DNA of 64,000 bases from CBDATB01 sp965199745. Its GTDB lineage: Bacteria > Bacteroidota > Bacteroidia > Cytophagales > Flammeovirgaceae. The notes below the pieces were generated by a model. It searched no databases. It was not told the DNA's origin and saw only the letters and a list, made by a program, of their open reading frames with translations. Position 1 is the first letter of the stretch. Each line of letters starts with the position of its first letter. A program made the position numbers and the translations under genes. The stretch spans positions 124,001-188,000 of the forward strand of contig CBDATB010000010.1 of NCBI GenBank assembly GCA_965199745.1. Direction: 5' to 3'. Positions 37,758 to 47,418 of this stretch are shown here, piece by piece.

Positions 37758-39530
37758 ATGAATCAACAGAAAGAAATACAGACACCTGCTGAGAAGAAGC
37801 AGAGAAATACGAGTGTTCAAGGGAAAGATTATACCACATTTTCTACAAAAAAAATACTTCAAGAGGCTAAAACATTACTCGCCGTAGAAAACAATGAATT
37901 GAAAAAAGCAGATAAATTATTCAAAACATTAAAATTAGCATTAGATAACCGAATTCAGCAAGAACACCAAGCATCTAAAACAAAATATATTGAAGAAGGT
38001 GGCAAGGAAGATGGTTTCATATTTAAAACCACAGCATATGATAGTTTTCATCAAGATTATGAATCTTTTCAGAAAAGAAAAACAAAGTATTTTGAAGATG
38101 CCAAAAAAAATAAAGAAAATAACTTAAAAGCCAAAAGGACAATTATTGAGCAAATTAGGCAAATTTTAGCAGAAACCAACCAAAAAAATATGCTGCTAAA
38201 AGTGAAGTCTTTGCAGGTTGCGTGGAAAAAAATTGGTGCTGTGCCACAAATCGAAGCAGATAATTTGTATAAAACCTATGACGCTCTAATGAGTAGATTC
38301 TACGACACAAAAAGAATTGAATATGACTTGCTTACACTTGATAGAGAGAAAAATTTAGAAAAAAAACTAAAGCTGTGCAAGCAGGCAGAAGATTTATTGG
38401 CACTACAAAATATTAAGGAAGCAACCCGTCACTTGAGAAAGTTATACGATAAATTCAGGTCTGTCGGTCCCATACCTAGTCAACAGCGCGAGCAGGTGTG
38501 GCAGCGGTTTAAAAAAACAGCAGATAAGCTGTACGATAGAAAGAGAGAAATATCTGATGCTTTTAAAACCTCACTTAACGATAACATGAAACTCAAGCAA
38601 GCCTTATGCATGAGAGTTGAAGCTTATATTGATTTCACTTCTGAAAACCCTAGAGAGTGGCAAGACACGACAAAAGAACTTTTACAAATACAGCGGGAGT
38701 GGGAGCGTGTCGGGAAAATACCTAAGGAGGTTACCAAAGATATTAATAAGCAGTTTTGGACAAATTTTAAGAGGTTTTTTGAAAATAAAAATAGGTTCTT
38801 TGAAACTCTTGAGGCAGAACGTGCCAAAAACCTGGAGTTGAAGGAAGCCTTGATAACAAAAGCAGAAAACCTAAAGGATAGTGAAGATTGGAAAAATACA
38901 GCACAGGCTTTAAAGAAATTACAAGAAGAATGGAAGCATTTAGGGGCCGTGCCAGAAGGTAAAAGAACTGCTACTTATGCTCGTTTTAAAGCTGCTTGCG
39001 ATATATTTTTCACCCGAAAACGAGAGGATCAAGCAAGCATGGAACAAACCTATAAAAATAACCTAACCAAAAAGCTAGAAATATGCCAACATATTAACAT
39101 ATTGGCTAAGGAAAACCCTACAGACATACAAGCATTACAAACACTGAAAGACGCCTATTTTAAAACTGGCTTTGTTCCTAAAAGTGAAATAAAAAACATA
39201 ATAAATAAATACAGTGAGGCCTTAGATACTTTTTTTGATGCCACTCATATGAAACAGCAACAAAAAGAAAAGGCAAGGCTCGATGCACAAATAGAACTAT
39301 ACAGAAAAGTACCCAACGCTATTAATCATCTCAGTAGAAAACAACACAGTATTCGTAAAAAAGTAAGCACTCTAGAAAATGATATTTCTCTTTGGAAAAA
39401 TAATCTTCACTTTTTTTCAAACTCCAAAACAGCGGCAAAACTAGTCGAAGATTTTCAGCATAAAATTCACGAAGCACAGCAAGAGCTTAGCAGGCTAAAA
39501 AAACAAATTAAAATTATAGAGAATACTTAA
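37758..39530 (+). CDS. DUF349 repeat coiled-coil protein
   Basis: The frame opens at 37668, but ATG 37758 (MNQQKEIQTPAEKKQ) is the likelier start because the first 30 residues look untranslated. About 590 residues, highly charged and helical, with at least five DUF349 repeats marked by variants of W..IG.VP....LY..Y.....FY..K (AWKKIGAVPQIEADNLYKTY; EWERVGKIPKEVTKDIN; EWKHLGAVPEGKRTATYARF). A final coiled coil covers residues 530-590. The role is unknown. It is followed 26 bp later by ftsI, so the two may be co-transcribed. A TAACTTTG -7-like motif is at 37635-37642. Confidence 0.85.
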   Translation: MNQQKEIQTPAEKKQRNTSVQGKDYTTFSTKKILQEAKTLLAVENNELKKADKLFKTLKLALDNRIQQEHQASKTKYIEEGGKEDGFIFKTTAYDSFHQDYESFQKRKTKYFEDAKKNKENNLKAKRTIIEQIRQILAETNQKNMLLKVKSLQVAWKKIGAVPQIEADNLYKTYDALMSRFYDTKRIEYDLLTLDREKNLEKKLKLCKQAEDLLALQNIKEATRHLRKLYDKFRSVGPIPSQQREQVWQRFKKTADKLYDRKREISDAFKTSLNDNMKLKQALCMRVEAYIDFTSENPREWQDTTKELLQIQREWERVGKIPKEVTKDINKQFWTNFKRFFENKNRFFETLEAERAKNLELKEALITKAENLKDSEDWKNTAQALKKLQEEWKHLGAVPEGKRTATYARFKAACDIFFTRKREDQASMEQTYKNNLTKKLEICQHINILAKENPTDIQALQTLKDAYFKTGFVPKSEIKNIINKYSEALDTFFDATHMKQQQKEKARLDAQIELYRKVPNAINHLSRKQHSIRKKVSTLENDISLWKNNLHFFSNSKTAAKLVEDFQHKIHEAQQELSRLKKQIKIIENT

Positions 39531-39556
39531 ATTGAATACATATTTATTGCAATAAT

Positions 39557-41671
39557 ATGAGTGTAAAGGATACGATATTGGTGCGTTCTCTTCTTGCATC
39601 ATCACTGATGGTGCTAGCAGCGTTAGCGATTATAATTCGTATCTTTGATATTCAGTTTATTGATGGCGACAAATGGCGTGATGTTGTTCAGAAAAGTTAT
39701 GTTCGCCTTCGAGAAGTAAAAGCTAATAGAGGTGATATATTAGCTGATGATGGTAGCTTGATAGCTACTTCTTTGCCTTTCTATCGTGTTGCCTTCGACC
39801 CCACAGTGTCTTCAGAGGACTTATTCAAGAATAAAATTGATTCTCTGGGTACTTTATTGCATAATTTTTTTGGTTCAATATCGTCCAAAGAATATAATGA
39901 TCGGCTACGCACTGCCCGAGAGGCTGGTAATAAGTATGTGCTTCTAAGTAATAAAAATATTAATTATAAGGAGAAAAAACTTCTTGAGAATTGGCCTATA
40001 TTTCGGAAAGGGCAGCAAGTTGGAGGGGTGATTTTTGAAAAAAAAGACCTGCGTTATAAACCTTTTGGTTCTTTGGGAAGAAGGGCTATCGGACTGACCC
40101 AAGAGGACGACAGCCTGGGTATACGGGGAACGACCGGGATAGAGTATAGTTATGATGATATGCTTAAAGGAAAAAATGGAAAAGCATTGTATCAAAAGCT
40201 ATCCGGCAGTCAATGGAAGCCCATCAGCAGTGGATCGCAGGCCAGACCTGAGAGTGGTCTTGATATTCATACTACCCTAAATATTGATATGCAACAATAC
40301 GCAGCTTCAACTCTTGAAGCTGCACTAATACAACACAAAGCGGCTTACGGTTGCGTCTTGCTCATAGAAGTACAAACCGGTGCTATTAAAGTCATGGTCA
40401 ATTTGGGTAGGGATAGGGAAGGTAAATATGTAGAAAATTATAATTATGCTGTGGCGAGTCAGGGTGTTACAGAGCCGGGCTCCACTTTTAAAGCAGTCTC
40501 GATGATGGCTGCATTAGAAAATGGAAAAGTGACATTGGATGATAGCATTGATACAGGTGCAGGCAGTTATATGTTCTATGAGGAGTGTGTGATGCGTGAT
40601 ATAACTGGTTTTGGAAAAATTACTGTAAGACAAGCTTTTGAGAAATCGTCTAATATTGGTATTTCCCGATTAATATACGATCGCTTTAATCAGGATCCGC
40701 AGAAATTTCTCACTTACATTCAAAAGTTTAAACTATCTAAAAGTTTTGACTTTCAAATAAAAGGCTTGGGAAAACCTTTTATTAATCAAGTGAACAGCAG
40801 TGGAGGATGGAGTGGGTGCTCTTTGCCCTGGATGTCTATTGGCTATGAACTCGAACTTTCGCCACTACAAACACTCACTTTCTATAATGCTATTGCTAAT
40901 AATGGTAAAATGATCATACCCTTTATTGTGAAAAAAGTGTCCAAAAACCAACTGGAAGTAGAATCTTTTGGAACAAAAATAATGAAAAAAAATATTTGTT
41001 CTGACAAAACGCTGAAAATTATACAATCGCTTTTAGAAGGAACTGTTAAACGGGGTACCGCCAGAAATATATGCTCTAATACGTATAAAATTGCCGGTAA
41101 AACAGGCACTACCCATAAACTCAAAAACGGCGCATACACCAATCAATATTATACCTCTTTTGTTGGTTATTTTCCTGCCGATCGACCCCGATACAGTTGT
41201 ATTGTAGTAGTTGACGACCCCAAAGGAAAAGCACATTTTGGAGGCAATGTAGCAGCTCCTGTATTTAAAGAAATTGCTGATAATATATATATTAAATACA
41301 TTCATAGCGATTTCAACCAGATAAGCAATAATCCAAAAAACACCTCTTTCCCTCATATTATTGCCGGAAATTTTAACGAGCTGCAAATGCTCTGCGATAA
41401 ATTTAGTTTGCCTCATATTTCTATGAATACAACATTTTGGGTAAGAACAAAAATAGTAAATGACACCATTCAATGGGTTAATAATCTGTATACAGAGCCG
41501 CATGTTATTACAGATGTCAGAGGAATGACTTTGAAGGATGCATTATATATTTTAGAGAGCCGAGGTTTAAAAGTAACTGTCAAGGGGCAAGGGCGAGTGA
41601 AGACCCAATCTTTGCCGCCGGGTACCAAAGCAACAAAGAAAGGAAGGAAAATTATGATAACACTCGGATAA
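39557..41671 (+). CDS. ftsI: Division-specific penicillin-binding protein 3 with PASTA domain
   Basis: 704 residues. One N-terminal membrane anchor, a PBP dimerisation domain (VRLREVKANRGDILADDG), then the transpeptidase motifs: STFK near residue 309, SSN near 364 and KTGTT near 514. The C-terminal 55 residues are a PASTA domain (VRGMTLKDALYILESRGLKV). This layout is the FtsI/PBP3 type of Bacteroidota, which cross-links septal peptidoglycan. It is normally between ftsL and murE in the dcw cluster. Here neither neighbour is present, so either the cluster is scattered or this is a second copy. Confidence 0.88.
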   Translation: MSVKDTILVRSLLASSLMVLAALAIIIRIFDIQFIDGDKWRDVVQKSYVRLREVKANRGDILADDGSLIATSLPFYRVAFDPTVSSEDLFKNKIDSLGTLLHNFFGSISSKEYNDRLRTAREAGNKYVLLSNKNINYKEKKLLENWPIFRKGQQVGGVIFEKKDLRYKPFGSLGRRAIGLTQEDDSLGIRGTTGIEYSYDDMLKGKNGKALYQKLSGSQWKPISSGSQARPESGLDIHTTLNIDMQQYAASTLEAALIQHKAAYGCVLLIEVQTGAIKVMVNLGRDREGKYVENYNYAVASQGVTEPGSTFKAVSMMAALENGKVTLDDSIDTGAGSYMFYEECVMRDITGFGKITVRQAFEKSSNIGISRLIYDRFNQDPQKFLTYIQKFKLSKSFDFQIKGLGKPFINQVNSSGGWSGCSLPWMSIGYELELSPLQTLTFYNAIANNGKMIIPFIVKKVSKNQLEVESFGTKIMKKNICSDKTLKIIQSLLEGTVKRGTARNICSNTYKIAGKTGTTHKLKNGAYTNQYYTSFVGYFPADRPRYSCIVVVDDPKGKAHFGGNVAAPVFKEIADNIYIKYIHSDFNQISNNPKNTSFPHIIAGNFNELQMLCDKFSLPHISMNTTFWVRTKIVNDTIQWVNNLYTEPHVITDVRGMTLKDALYILESRGLKVTVKGQGRVKTQSLPPGTKATKKGRKIMITLG

Positions 41672-42209
41672 AGCTGAGAAGTGGTGCAGTACAAAAATAA
41701 TGGAGAAAAAGGCTTGAAAAGCATATTTAGGCAAGATTACTTTACTACCATAAAAACATCAGCGTGTTACTCCATTGCCGATTTTATTTCTTCCAGTTAT
41801 GAAAAGCATTATATTGAGAGTTAAAGCTAAAATATTGTCAGCAATTAAAATTTCAGTACACTGCAAAATGTTAATAATTTGTTCTTTGGTCATAATTCCA
41901 AATTGCTTGATTTTTTGTTCAATTTTTTTGACTTTTTCAAGTCTTTTCTTAAAATCAGCATGGTTTAAGCACTTCTGGCAAATCAGCTGAATGAAGTACT
42001 ACACCAGATGCAACCAAGGAGAGTAAACAGGAAAATCATGAAAGATTAATTCAATGCCATTACATATATTCCTTGACCATTTATCTCACTTTATCCTTGT
42101 GTGGCATTGTTATCAATAACAACCATGCTTCGAGATTTTTATATAAATACATCTTTATCAACCCAAAGGGAACAACTGAGTTTCTCTTACAAACCCAAGT
42201 ATTTTTGAT
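41672..42209 (-). other. Gene-free stretch with a possible coding relic
   Basis: 538 bp without a convincing gene. On the minus strand from about 42050 to 41770 one frame reads DFPVYSPWLHLV, a stop, then IQLICQKCLNHADFKKRLEK and KKIEQKIKQFGIMTKEQI. This looks protein-like but has no start codon. It may be a decayed gene or chance. The plus-strand frame at 41775-41990 is a hydrophobic mirror of it. Confidence 0.3.
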
Positions 42210-42638
42210 ATGAAAAGAAAAATTGTCTATTATGCTGTAAGAATCATTCCAGCAGCTATTATGTTGCAAACTTTACTTTTTAAATTCGGAATTGGCGGTA
42301 TCGACATGCTAAAGGTTTCTCAGGAGCTATTTACAAAAATCTCAATTTTTGTATTTGGGTCTCCAGATTATGAAGCATATGGAAGAATAAGTACTGGCAT
42401 TATTGAACTAATTGCTTCAGCATTATTACTAATTCCGCAAACCAGCTGGGTAGGGGCTTTGATAGGCTTAGGCACTATGCTTGGTGCTATTGTGCTGCAC
42501 CTCACTGTATTGGGTGTAGCAATGGGTGAGCAAGGTGACCCAAGTTTATTCATCATGGCGGTGGTTGTATTGCTTTGCTGTTTGAAAGTAGTATATGATA
42601 ATAAGAAAAAAATATTTAGTCGGTTAACATATAAATAG
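42210..42638 (+). CDS. DoxX-like small membrane protein
   Basis: 142 residues with four hydrophobic segments. The arrangement, an N-terminal helix, an amphipathic YGRISTGIIELIASALLLIP segment, a central GALIGLGTMLGAIVLHL helix and a last helix, resembles DoxX/DoxD-type proteins. No cofactor motif is visible. The function is unknown. It precedes metK by about 260 bp with a separate promoter between them, so it is not obviously part of that transcript. Confidence 0.65.
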   Translation: MKRKIVYYAVRIIPAAIMLQTLLFKFGIGGIDMLKVSQELFTKISIFVFGSPDYEAYGRISTGIIELIASALLLIPQTSWVGALIGLGTMLGAIVLHLTVLGVAMGEQGDPSLFIMAVVVLLCCLKVVYDNKKKIFSRLTYK

Positions 42639-42738
42639 ATCTGATCGAAATAATTATACCCTTTAAGCTATACTATACCGGAATATTTTAGTAAAATAGC
42701 GGGTAAAATCCGTCACTTGTGTGTCATCTGGATTTTTT

Positions 42739-42769
42739 TTTGATAAGGCTTAATACAGGTTTATCTTTG
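42739..42769 (+). promoter_or_regulatory. Promoter of metK
   Basis: TTTG (42739-42742), a 19-nt spacer, TATCTTTG (42762-42769): a full consensus Bacteroidota promoter. It predicts a 5' leader of about 120 nt before metK, in which I see no recognised SAM riboswitch core. Confidence 0.75.
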
Positions 42770-42896
42770 TCGCAGGAAAGAATAGAGTGCTTGTTAATGT
42801 GAGGAAATAGAAATATGCAAAGTAGGCTTCTGTTGTGATAAAAACCGAAAGTAATGAAAATAGTTAAACATAATTTTTAATTCTTAACTCAAGTTT

Positions 42897-44174
42897 ATGC
42901 CTTATTTATTTACCTCAGAGTCTGTGTCTGAAGGACACCCCGATAAGATTTGTGATCAGATTTCCGATTCAGTATTAGATGCGATGCTTGCTCAAGATCC
43001 TGATTCGAGGGTAGCTTGTGAAAGTTTTGTAACAACAGGTTTAGCTGTAGTAGGTGGTGAAGTAACCACCAAAGCCTATGTAGAAATTCCTGATATTGTT
43101 CGCCAAACCATTAAAAAAATAGGTTACGATAAAGATGGTTATCAGTTTGAGGCAGACTCTTGCGGGGTGATAGTAACTCTACACAGCCAGTCTCCTGACA
43201 TTGCACAAGGCGTTAATGAAGGAGAAGGCGTAGACCAAGACCAAGGGGCAGGAGACCAAGGAATGATGTTTGGCTATGCTAATGCAGAAACCACTGAATA
43301 TATCCCAATGTCTCTAGCATTTTCACACCGACTGGTAGAAGAACTAGCAAATATCCGCAAAAATGAATTACACTTAATGCCGTATTTACGTCCCGACAGT
43401 AAAGCTCAGGTAACCATATTGTATGATGACAACCATAAACCCCTAAAAGTCCATACGGTAGTACTATCCACTCAGCATGACGATTTTGCCGAAGAAAAAA
43501 TAATGCTCACCAAGATTAGTGAAGATATTAAAAATATCCTTATTCCAAGGGTCATCCCCAGTGAATTATTAGACGAAGATACAGTATATCATGTAAACCC
43601 TACCGGTAAATTCGTTATTGGCGGTCCGCATGGTGATGCAGGTCTTACCGGCAGAAAAATTATTGTTGACACTTACGGAGGCAGAGGAGCACATGGTGGG
43701 GGGGCTTTTTCAGGTAAAGATCCTTCTAAAGTAGATCGCAGTGCCGCTTATGCCTCCCGTCATATTGCCAAAAATTTGGTAGCAGCAGGTGTTGCCGACG
43801 AGGTGCTGGTGCAAGTAGCTTATGCTATTGGTGTGGCAAAACCTGTTTCTTTAAATATCAATACTTACGGAAGATCCAAAGTGGACGTAGATGACAACAT
43901 AATAGCCGAAAAGATATCAGCAATATTTGATATGCACCCAAAAGCACTGATTGAACGCCTAGAACTCAAAAACCCTATTTTTTCTGAAACAGCCGCCTAT
44001 GGACACATGGGGCGAAAGCCTTTTAGCAGAGAGTTAGAAATTACCACTACAGAAAGGCAAGAGCTAGATGGTGTAGTTACCGAAATCAAAAAGACGAAAA
44101 AAAAGAAAATCAACTTCTTCACGTGGGAAAAATTAGATTATGTAGATAAAGTAAAAACATCTTTTAACCTATAA
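42897..44174 (+). CDS. metK: S-adenosylmethionine synthetase
   Basis: 425 residues. Signature blocks: SVSEGHPDKICDQISD, GEGVDQDQGAGDQGMMFGYA (methionine loop), GGPHGDAGLTGRKIIVDTYGG and GGGAFSGKDPSKVDRSAAYA. It makes SAM from ATP and methionine. It is about 30-40 residues longer than E. coli MetK because of a lysine-rich insertion and tail near the C-terminus (EIKKTKKKKINFFTWEKLD). The final segment is typical of Bacteroidota enzymes. The adaptor gene 27 bp downstream is probably transcribed with it. Confidence 0.97.
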   Translation: MPYLFTSESVSEGHPDKICDQISDSVLDAMLAQDPDSRVACESFVTTGLAVVGGEVTTKAYVEIPDIVRQTIKKIGYDKDGYQFEADSCGVIVTLHSQSPDIAQGVNEGEGVDQDQGAGDQGMMFGYANAETTEYIPMSLAFSHRLVEELANIRKNELHLMPYLRPDSKAQVTILYDDNHKPLKVHTVVLSTQHDDFAEEKIMLTKISEDIKNILIPRVIPSELLDEDTVYHVNPTGKFVIGGPHGDAGLTGRKIIVDTYGGRGAHGGGAFSGKDPSKVDRSAAYASRHIAKNLVAAGVADEVLVQVAYAIGVAKPVSLNINTYGRSKVDVDDNIIAEKISAIFDMHPKALIERLELKNPIFSETAAYGHMGRKPFSRELEITTTERQELDGVVTEIKKTKKKKINFFTWEKLDYVDKVKTSFNL

Positions 44175-44201
44175 TTATAATTACACATAACTAAAAAAAC
44201 T

Positions 44202-45605
44202 ATGGTACGTTTAGCAAAAAAACGTAAATCAAACAAACGAGTATATTTGATGATTGGCATTTTTACTGTCTTTATAGCTCTTTTCTTGGTAGTTGCAAAA
44301 TCAGTGGGCTGGTTGGGTAAAGAAAAAGCCAAAAAAGTACTTTTTAGTGATTGCAAGCAGGTAACCATTGTAGAAAAAGTTAGTGCTTCGGGAAAAGTAC
44401 AGCCCGTAGAGGAGGTAAAAATCAGCCCAGAAGTGTCGGGTGAGATCAAAGAAATTTATATTAGTGAAGGCGATTCTGTCACCGAAGGGCATTTGCTCAT
44501 CAAAATCAGACCTGATAACCTCCAGGCAGCACTCGATCGGGCGATTGCCTCACTCAACACCCAAAAAGCTAATTACGCTCAGTCCAAAGCAAGACTCGCT
44601 CAACAAGAAGCTAGTCATATTGCTGCATCGCAGAGTTACGAGCGGAGTGAAGATCTCCATGAGCAAAACGTTATTTCGCAGCAAGACTATGAAAATGCAA
44701 AACGGGACTATGAGGTAGCCCAAGCAAGCCTAGAGGCTGCTGAGCAAAACTTAGAAGCTGCTCGCTATACAGTACTCAGTGCTGAAGCTACGGTAGATGA
44801 ATCTAGAAAAAACCTTGCACTTACACAAATCTATGCTCCCATGTCAGGTATCGTCACACGACTAGATGTAGAAAAAGGAGAACGGGTGGTAGGCACACAA
44901 ACTATGGCTGGCACAGAAATGCTGCGAATTGCCAATTTGAACACTATGGAAGTACGCGTAGATGTCAATGAAAACGACATCATTAAATTGTCCATTGGCG
45001 ATACGGCTGTGATAGACATAGATTCCTACTCTTTTAGAAACGAAAAATTTACAGGAACCGTTTATGCTATTGCCAACTCAGCTAATATTGTACAAGGGGT
45101 AAGCGATGCAGTCACAGAGTTTGAGGTAAAAATTTTATTGTTGCCAGGGTCTTATAAACACTTGTTACAGGAGAGTAATTCACCCTCACCATTCCGCCCC
45201 GGTATGACTGCCAGCGTTGACGTGATTACTGAAACCCGCAGAAATGTATTGTCCGTGCCATTAACAGCTGTCACTGTACGCAATCCACAAGATAATAAAA
45301 AAAGCCTCAGCGGAAGGGGCGGTCAAAATAACAAAACAGAAAAGAAAGGAACTGATAGAGGAGAAGCAGCCTTACAAGAAGTGGTCTTTGTCTATGATGA
45401 AAAAACCTCAGCAGTGGATTTAATTAATGTAAAAACCGGTGTGAGTGATTTTGAAAATATAGAAATCTTGGAAGGTATTGAATTAGGTCAGCAAGTGGTA
45501 AGGGGTCCTTTTCGCATGGTATCTGAAGAACTCCAGAGCGGCGATCTAGTGGAAAATATAGAAATAGAAAGCAAAAGAGAAAACGAGGAAAAAAAGGAAA
45601 GCTAA
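44202..45605 (+). CDS. MacA/HlyD-type periplasmic adaptor
   Basis: 467 residues, N-terminal membrane anchor (VYLMIGIFTVFIALFLVVA), lipoyl half-motif VSPEVSGEIKEIYISEGDSV in the form ISPEVSGEI, a long coiled-coil hairpin (residues 100-210), the second lipoyl half IYAPMSGIVTRLDVEKGERV, then beta-barrel and membrane-proximal domains. This is an adaptor of a tripartite efflux pump, most like MacA of the MacAB-TolC ABC exporter. No ABC permease or outer-membrane channel gene follows: the next gene is on the other strand. It is either an orphan adaptor or serves a pump encoded elsewhere. Confidence 0.88.
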   Translation: MVRLAKKRKSNKRVYLMIGIFTVFIALFLVVAKSVGWLGKEKAKKVLFSDCKQVTIVEKVSASGKVQPVEEVKISPEVSGEIKEIYISEGDSVTEGHLLIKIRPDNLQAALDRAIASLNTQKANYAQSKARLAQQEASHIAASQSYERSEDLHEQNVISQQDYENAKRDYEVAQASLEAAEQNLEAARYTVLSAEATVDESRKNLALTQIYAPMSGIVTRLDVEKGERVVGTQTMAGTEMLRIANLNTMEVRVDVNENDIIKLSIGDTAVIDIDSYSFRNEKFTGTVYAIANSANIVQGVSDAVTEFEVKILLLPGSYKHLLQESNSPSPFRPGMTASVDVITETRRNVLSVPLTAVTVRNPQDNKKSLSGRGGQNNKTEKKGTDRGEAALQEVVFVYDEKTSAVDLINVKTGVSDFENIEILEGIELGQQVVRGPFRMVSEELQSGDLVENIEIESKRENEEKKES

Positions 45606-45711
45606 TCGGCTTGGAAATCACCGAATACTCCCCTTAGATATATTTGCAATGGGTTGTGAATAGTCGCTTAATGCTTTTTACTCCCCACTACTAACTTTTT
45701 CAAATGTGTTT

Positions 45712-46452
45712 TCAAGCACTTGCTTTGTCAAATTTTTCTGCAACAGTACGCCAATTAATTAGCTTGAAAAAAGCATTGATATAGTCACCTCTTTTGTTTT
45801 GGTAATTCAAATAATAAGCATGTTCCCAAACATCAATGCACAAGATTGGCTTACCGGCTCTTTCGACAAGCTGCGCCATGAGTGGATTGTCTTGGTTAGG
45901 GGTGGAAGTTACAAAAAGTTTTCCACTGTTATCTACACAAAGCCAAGACCAACCCGATCCAAAAACAGATTTGGCAGTTTTGAAAAATATTTCCTTGAAA
46001 CCATCAAAGGAGCTAAACTGTGCGTTGATAGCTTCTGCTAGCTTGCCCGAAGGAATTCCCTCCGAATTGGGAGTCATGATTTGCCAAAAAAGGCTATGAT
46101 TGTAATGACCACCACTATTATTTCTAATGGCTGTTGTAGTAGCTTCATCACGTAACCGACCGAATATGTCTGTTAATGCTGTTTGTGCAAAAGCACTCCC
46201 TTCAAGTGCCTTATTGAGTTTATTTACATATCCTTGATGATGTAAATCATGATGTATTCTCATTGTGTCATGATCAATATGAGGCTCTAAGGCAGCAAAT
46301 TCGTAAGGTAATGCAGGAAGCTTATAAGTAGTCTTTGGATCTGCATTTTCGGCATCACTGGCTTGCTTTTTTGTTTCGCAGCAATAGAAAGGGTTTACAA
46401 GGGCGGCACCAGTTAAAAGTGCACTTGCTTGTATAAATTTTCTTTTTTTCAT
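45712..46452 (-). CDS. Exported Fe/Mn superoxide dismutase
   Basis: 246 residues, of which the last 205 form a normal Fe/Mn superoxide dismutase: metal ligands in MRIHHDLHHQGYVNKL, GGHYNHSLFW and DVWEHAYYLNYQNKR. Ahead of it is a 40-residue extension, MKKRKFIQASALLTGAALVN, that looks like a Tat or Sec signal (KRKFIQ in place of RRxF) followed by a double cysteine. It probably acts in the periplasm or on a membrane. The metal choice, iron or manganese, cannot be fixed with confidence. It is divergent from purE. Confidence 0.9.
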   Translation of the reverse strand: MKKRKFIQASALLTGAALVNPFYCCETKKQASDAENADPKTTYKLPALPYEFAALEPHIDHDTMRIHHDLHHQGYVNKLNKALEGSAFAQTALTDIFGRLRDEATTTAIRNNSGGHYNHSLFWQIMTPNSEGIPSGKLAEAINAQFSSFDGFKEIFFKTAKSVFGSGWSWLCVDNSGKLFVTSTPNQDNPLMAQLVERAGKPILCIDVWEHAYYLNYQNKRGDYINAFFKLINWRTVAEKFDKASA

Positions 46453-46537
46453 TGGTTTTGAAATTAATTAACAAATTTTGCGTAATGCGTAAAGGTAATG
46501 ATTTTTTTCGCTTTGGTAAATTTTAACAAAACAAAAA

Positions 46538-47020
46538 ATGAAGTCAGCAAAAGTAGCTATTGTTATGGGTAGTCAGTCTGATATTCCAATCATGTCGGCT
46601 GCTACTAAAATACTCGAAGTTTTAGGAGTAACGTACCATTTGGATATTGTTTCGGCGCACCGCACGCCAGAAAAAATGTTTAATTTTGCTAAAACAGCCC
46701 GTGAAAAAGGCTTCCAAGTAATTATTGCTGGTGCGGGTGGTGCAGCACATTTGCCGGGGATGATTGCTTCACTGAGTACCTTGCCGGTGGTGGGTGTGCC
46801 AATTAAATCAATTAATTCTATCGACGGGTGGGACTCTATACTGTCTATTTTACAAATGCCAGCAGGTGTTCCAGTGGCTACCGTAGCACTAAATGCTGCA
46901 CTAAATGCTGGCATCTTGGCTGCACAAATTATTGGCACTACCAATTCAGAGGTAGCTCAAAGGTTGGTAGTGTACAAACAAGAACTAAAAAAAAAAGTCA
47001 CTAATCCGTCCCAAAGTTAA
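46538..47020 (+). CDS. purE: N5-carboxyaminoimidazole ribonucleotide mutase
   Basis: 160 residues, full length. Class I PurE motifs: MGSQSDIPIM, VSAHRTPEKM (catalytic histidine), AGAGGAAHLPGM and GVPIKS. It moves the carboxyl of N5-CAIR to C4 in purine synthesis. Its usual partner purK is not next to it; the downstream gene is convergent and overlaps by 4 bp. Confidence 0.96.
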   Translation: MKSAKVAIVMGSQSDIPIMSAATKILEVLGVTYHLDIVSAHRTPEKMFNFAKTAREKGFQVIIAGAGGAAHLPGMIASLSTLPVVGVPIKSINSIDGWDSILSILQMPAGVPVATVALNAALNAGILAAQIIGTTNSEVAQRLVVYKQELKKKVTNPSQS

Positions 47021-47418
47021 TGAGCATTCATATTGGCTTTAATTTTTTCTGCCACATCTGTGAGTTCTTGTGCCGTCATTTTTACCTTAGGTTTTGTGAA
47101 ATTCATATCTTTAACACTGTCAATTGGTATGAGGTGAAGGTGAGCATGGGGTACTTCCAATCCTACTACTGCCATGCCTACCCTATTGCATGGAAAAGTT
47201 TTCTTAATAGCGTGTGCCACTTTTTTAGCGAAAACCTGCAAACCCGCCAGTGTCTCACCGTCAAGGTCAAACATATCATCAACTTCTTTCTTTGGCACCA
47301 CCAACGTGTGCCCCTTAACCATGGGAGCTATGTCTAGAAAAGCACAATATTTTTGGTTTTCTAGTATTTTATATGAAGGAATTTCATTGCGGATTATTTT
47401 AGTAAAAATACTTGACAT
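47017..47418 (-). CDS. HIT-family nucleotide hydrolase
   Basis: 133 residues. The histidine triad is PHAHLHLIPI, and the N-terminal part IFTKIIRNEIPSYKILE is typical of the HINT branch. Family members hydrolyse nucleoside 5'-phosphoramidates or related nucleotides. Single cytosolic gene, 3' end overlapping purE. Confidence 0.93.
   Translation of the reverse strand: MSSIFTKIIRNEIPSYKILENQKYCAFLDIAPMVKGHTLVVPKKEVDDMFDLDGETLAGLQVFAKKVAHAIKKTFPCNRVGMAVVGLEVPHAHLHLIPIDSVKDMNFTKPKVKMTAQELTDVAEKIKANMNAH

Noticed and set aside
41775..41990. 71-codon hydrophobic ORF on the plus strand
   Set aside because: It mirrors a lysine- and glutamate-rich frame on the minus strand. Composition and lack of context speak against a gene.
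42770..42896. SAM riboswitch in the metK leader
   Set aside because: The leader is long enough, but I could not find the conserved core of any SAM riboswitch class.
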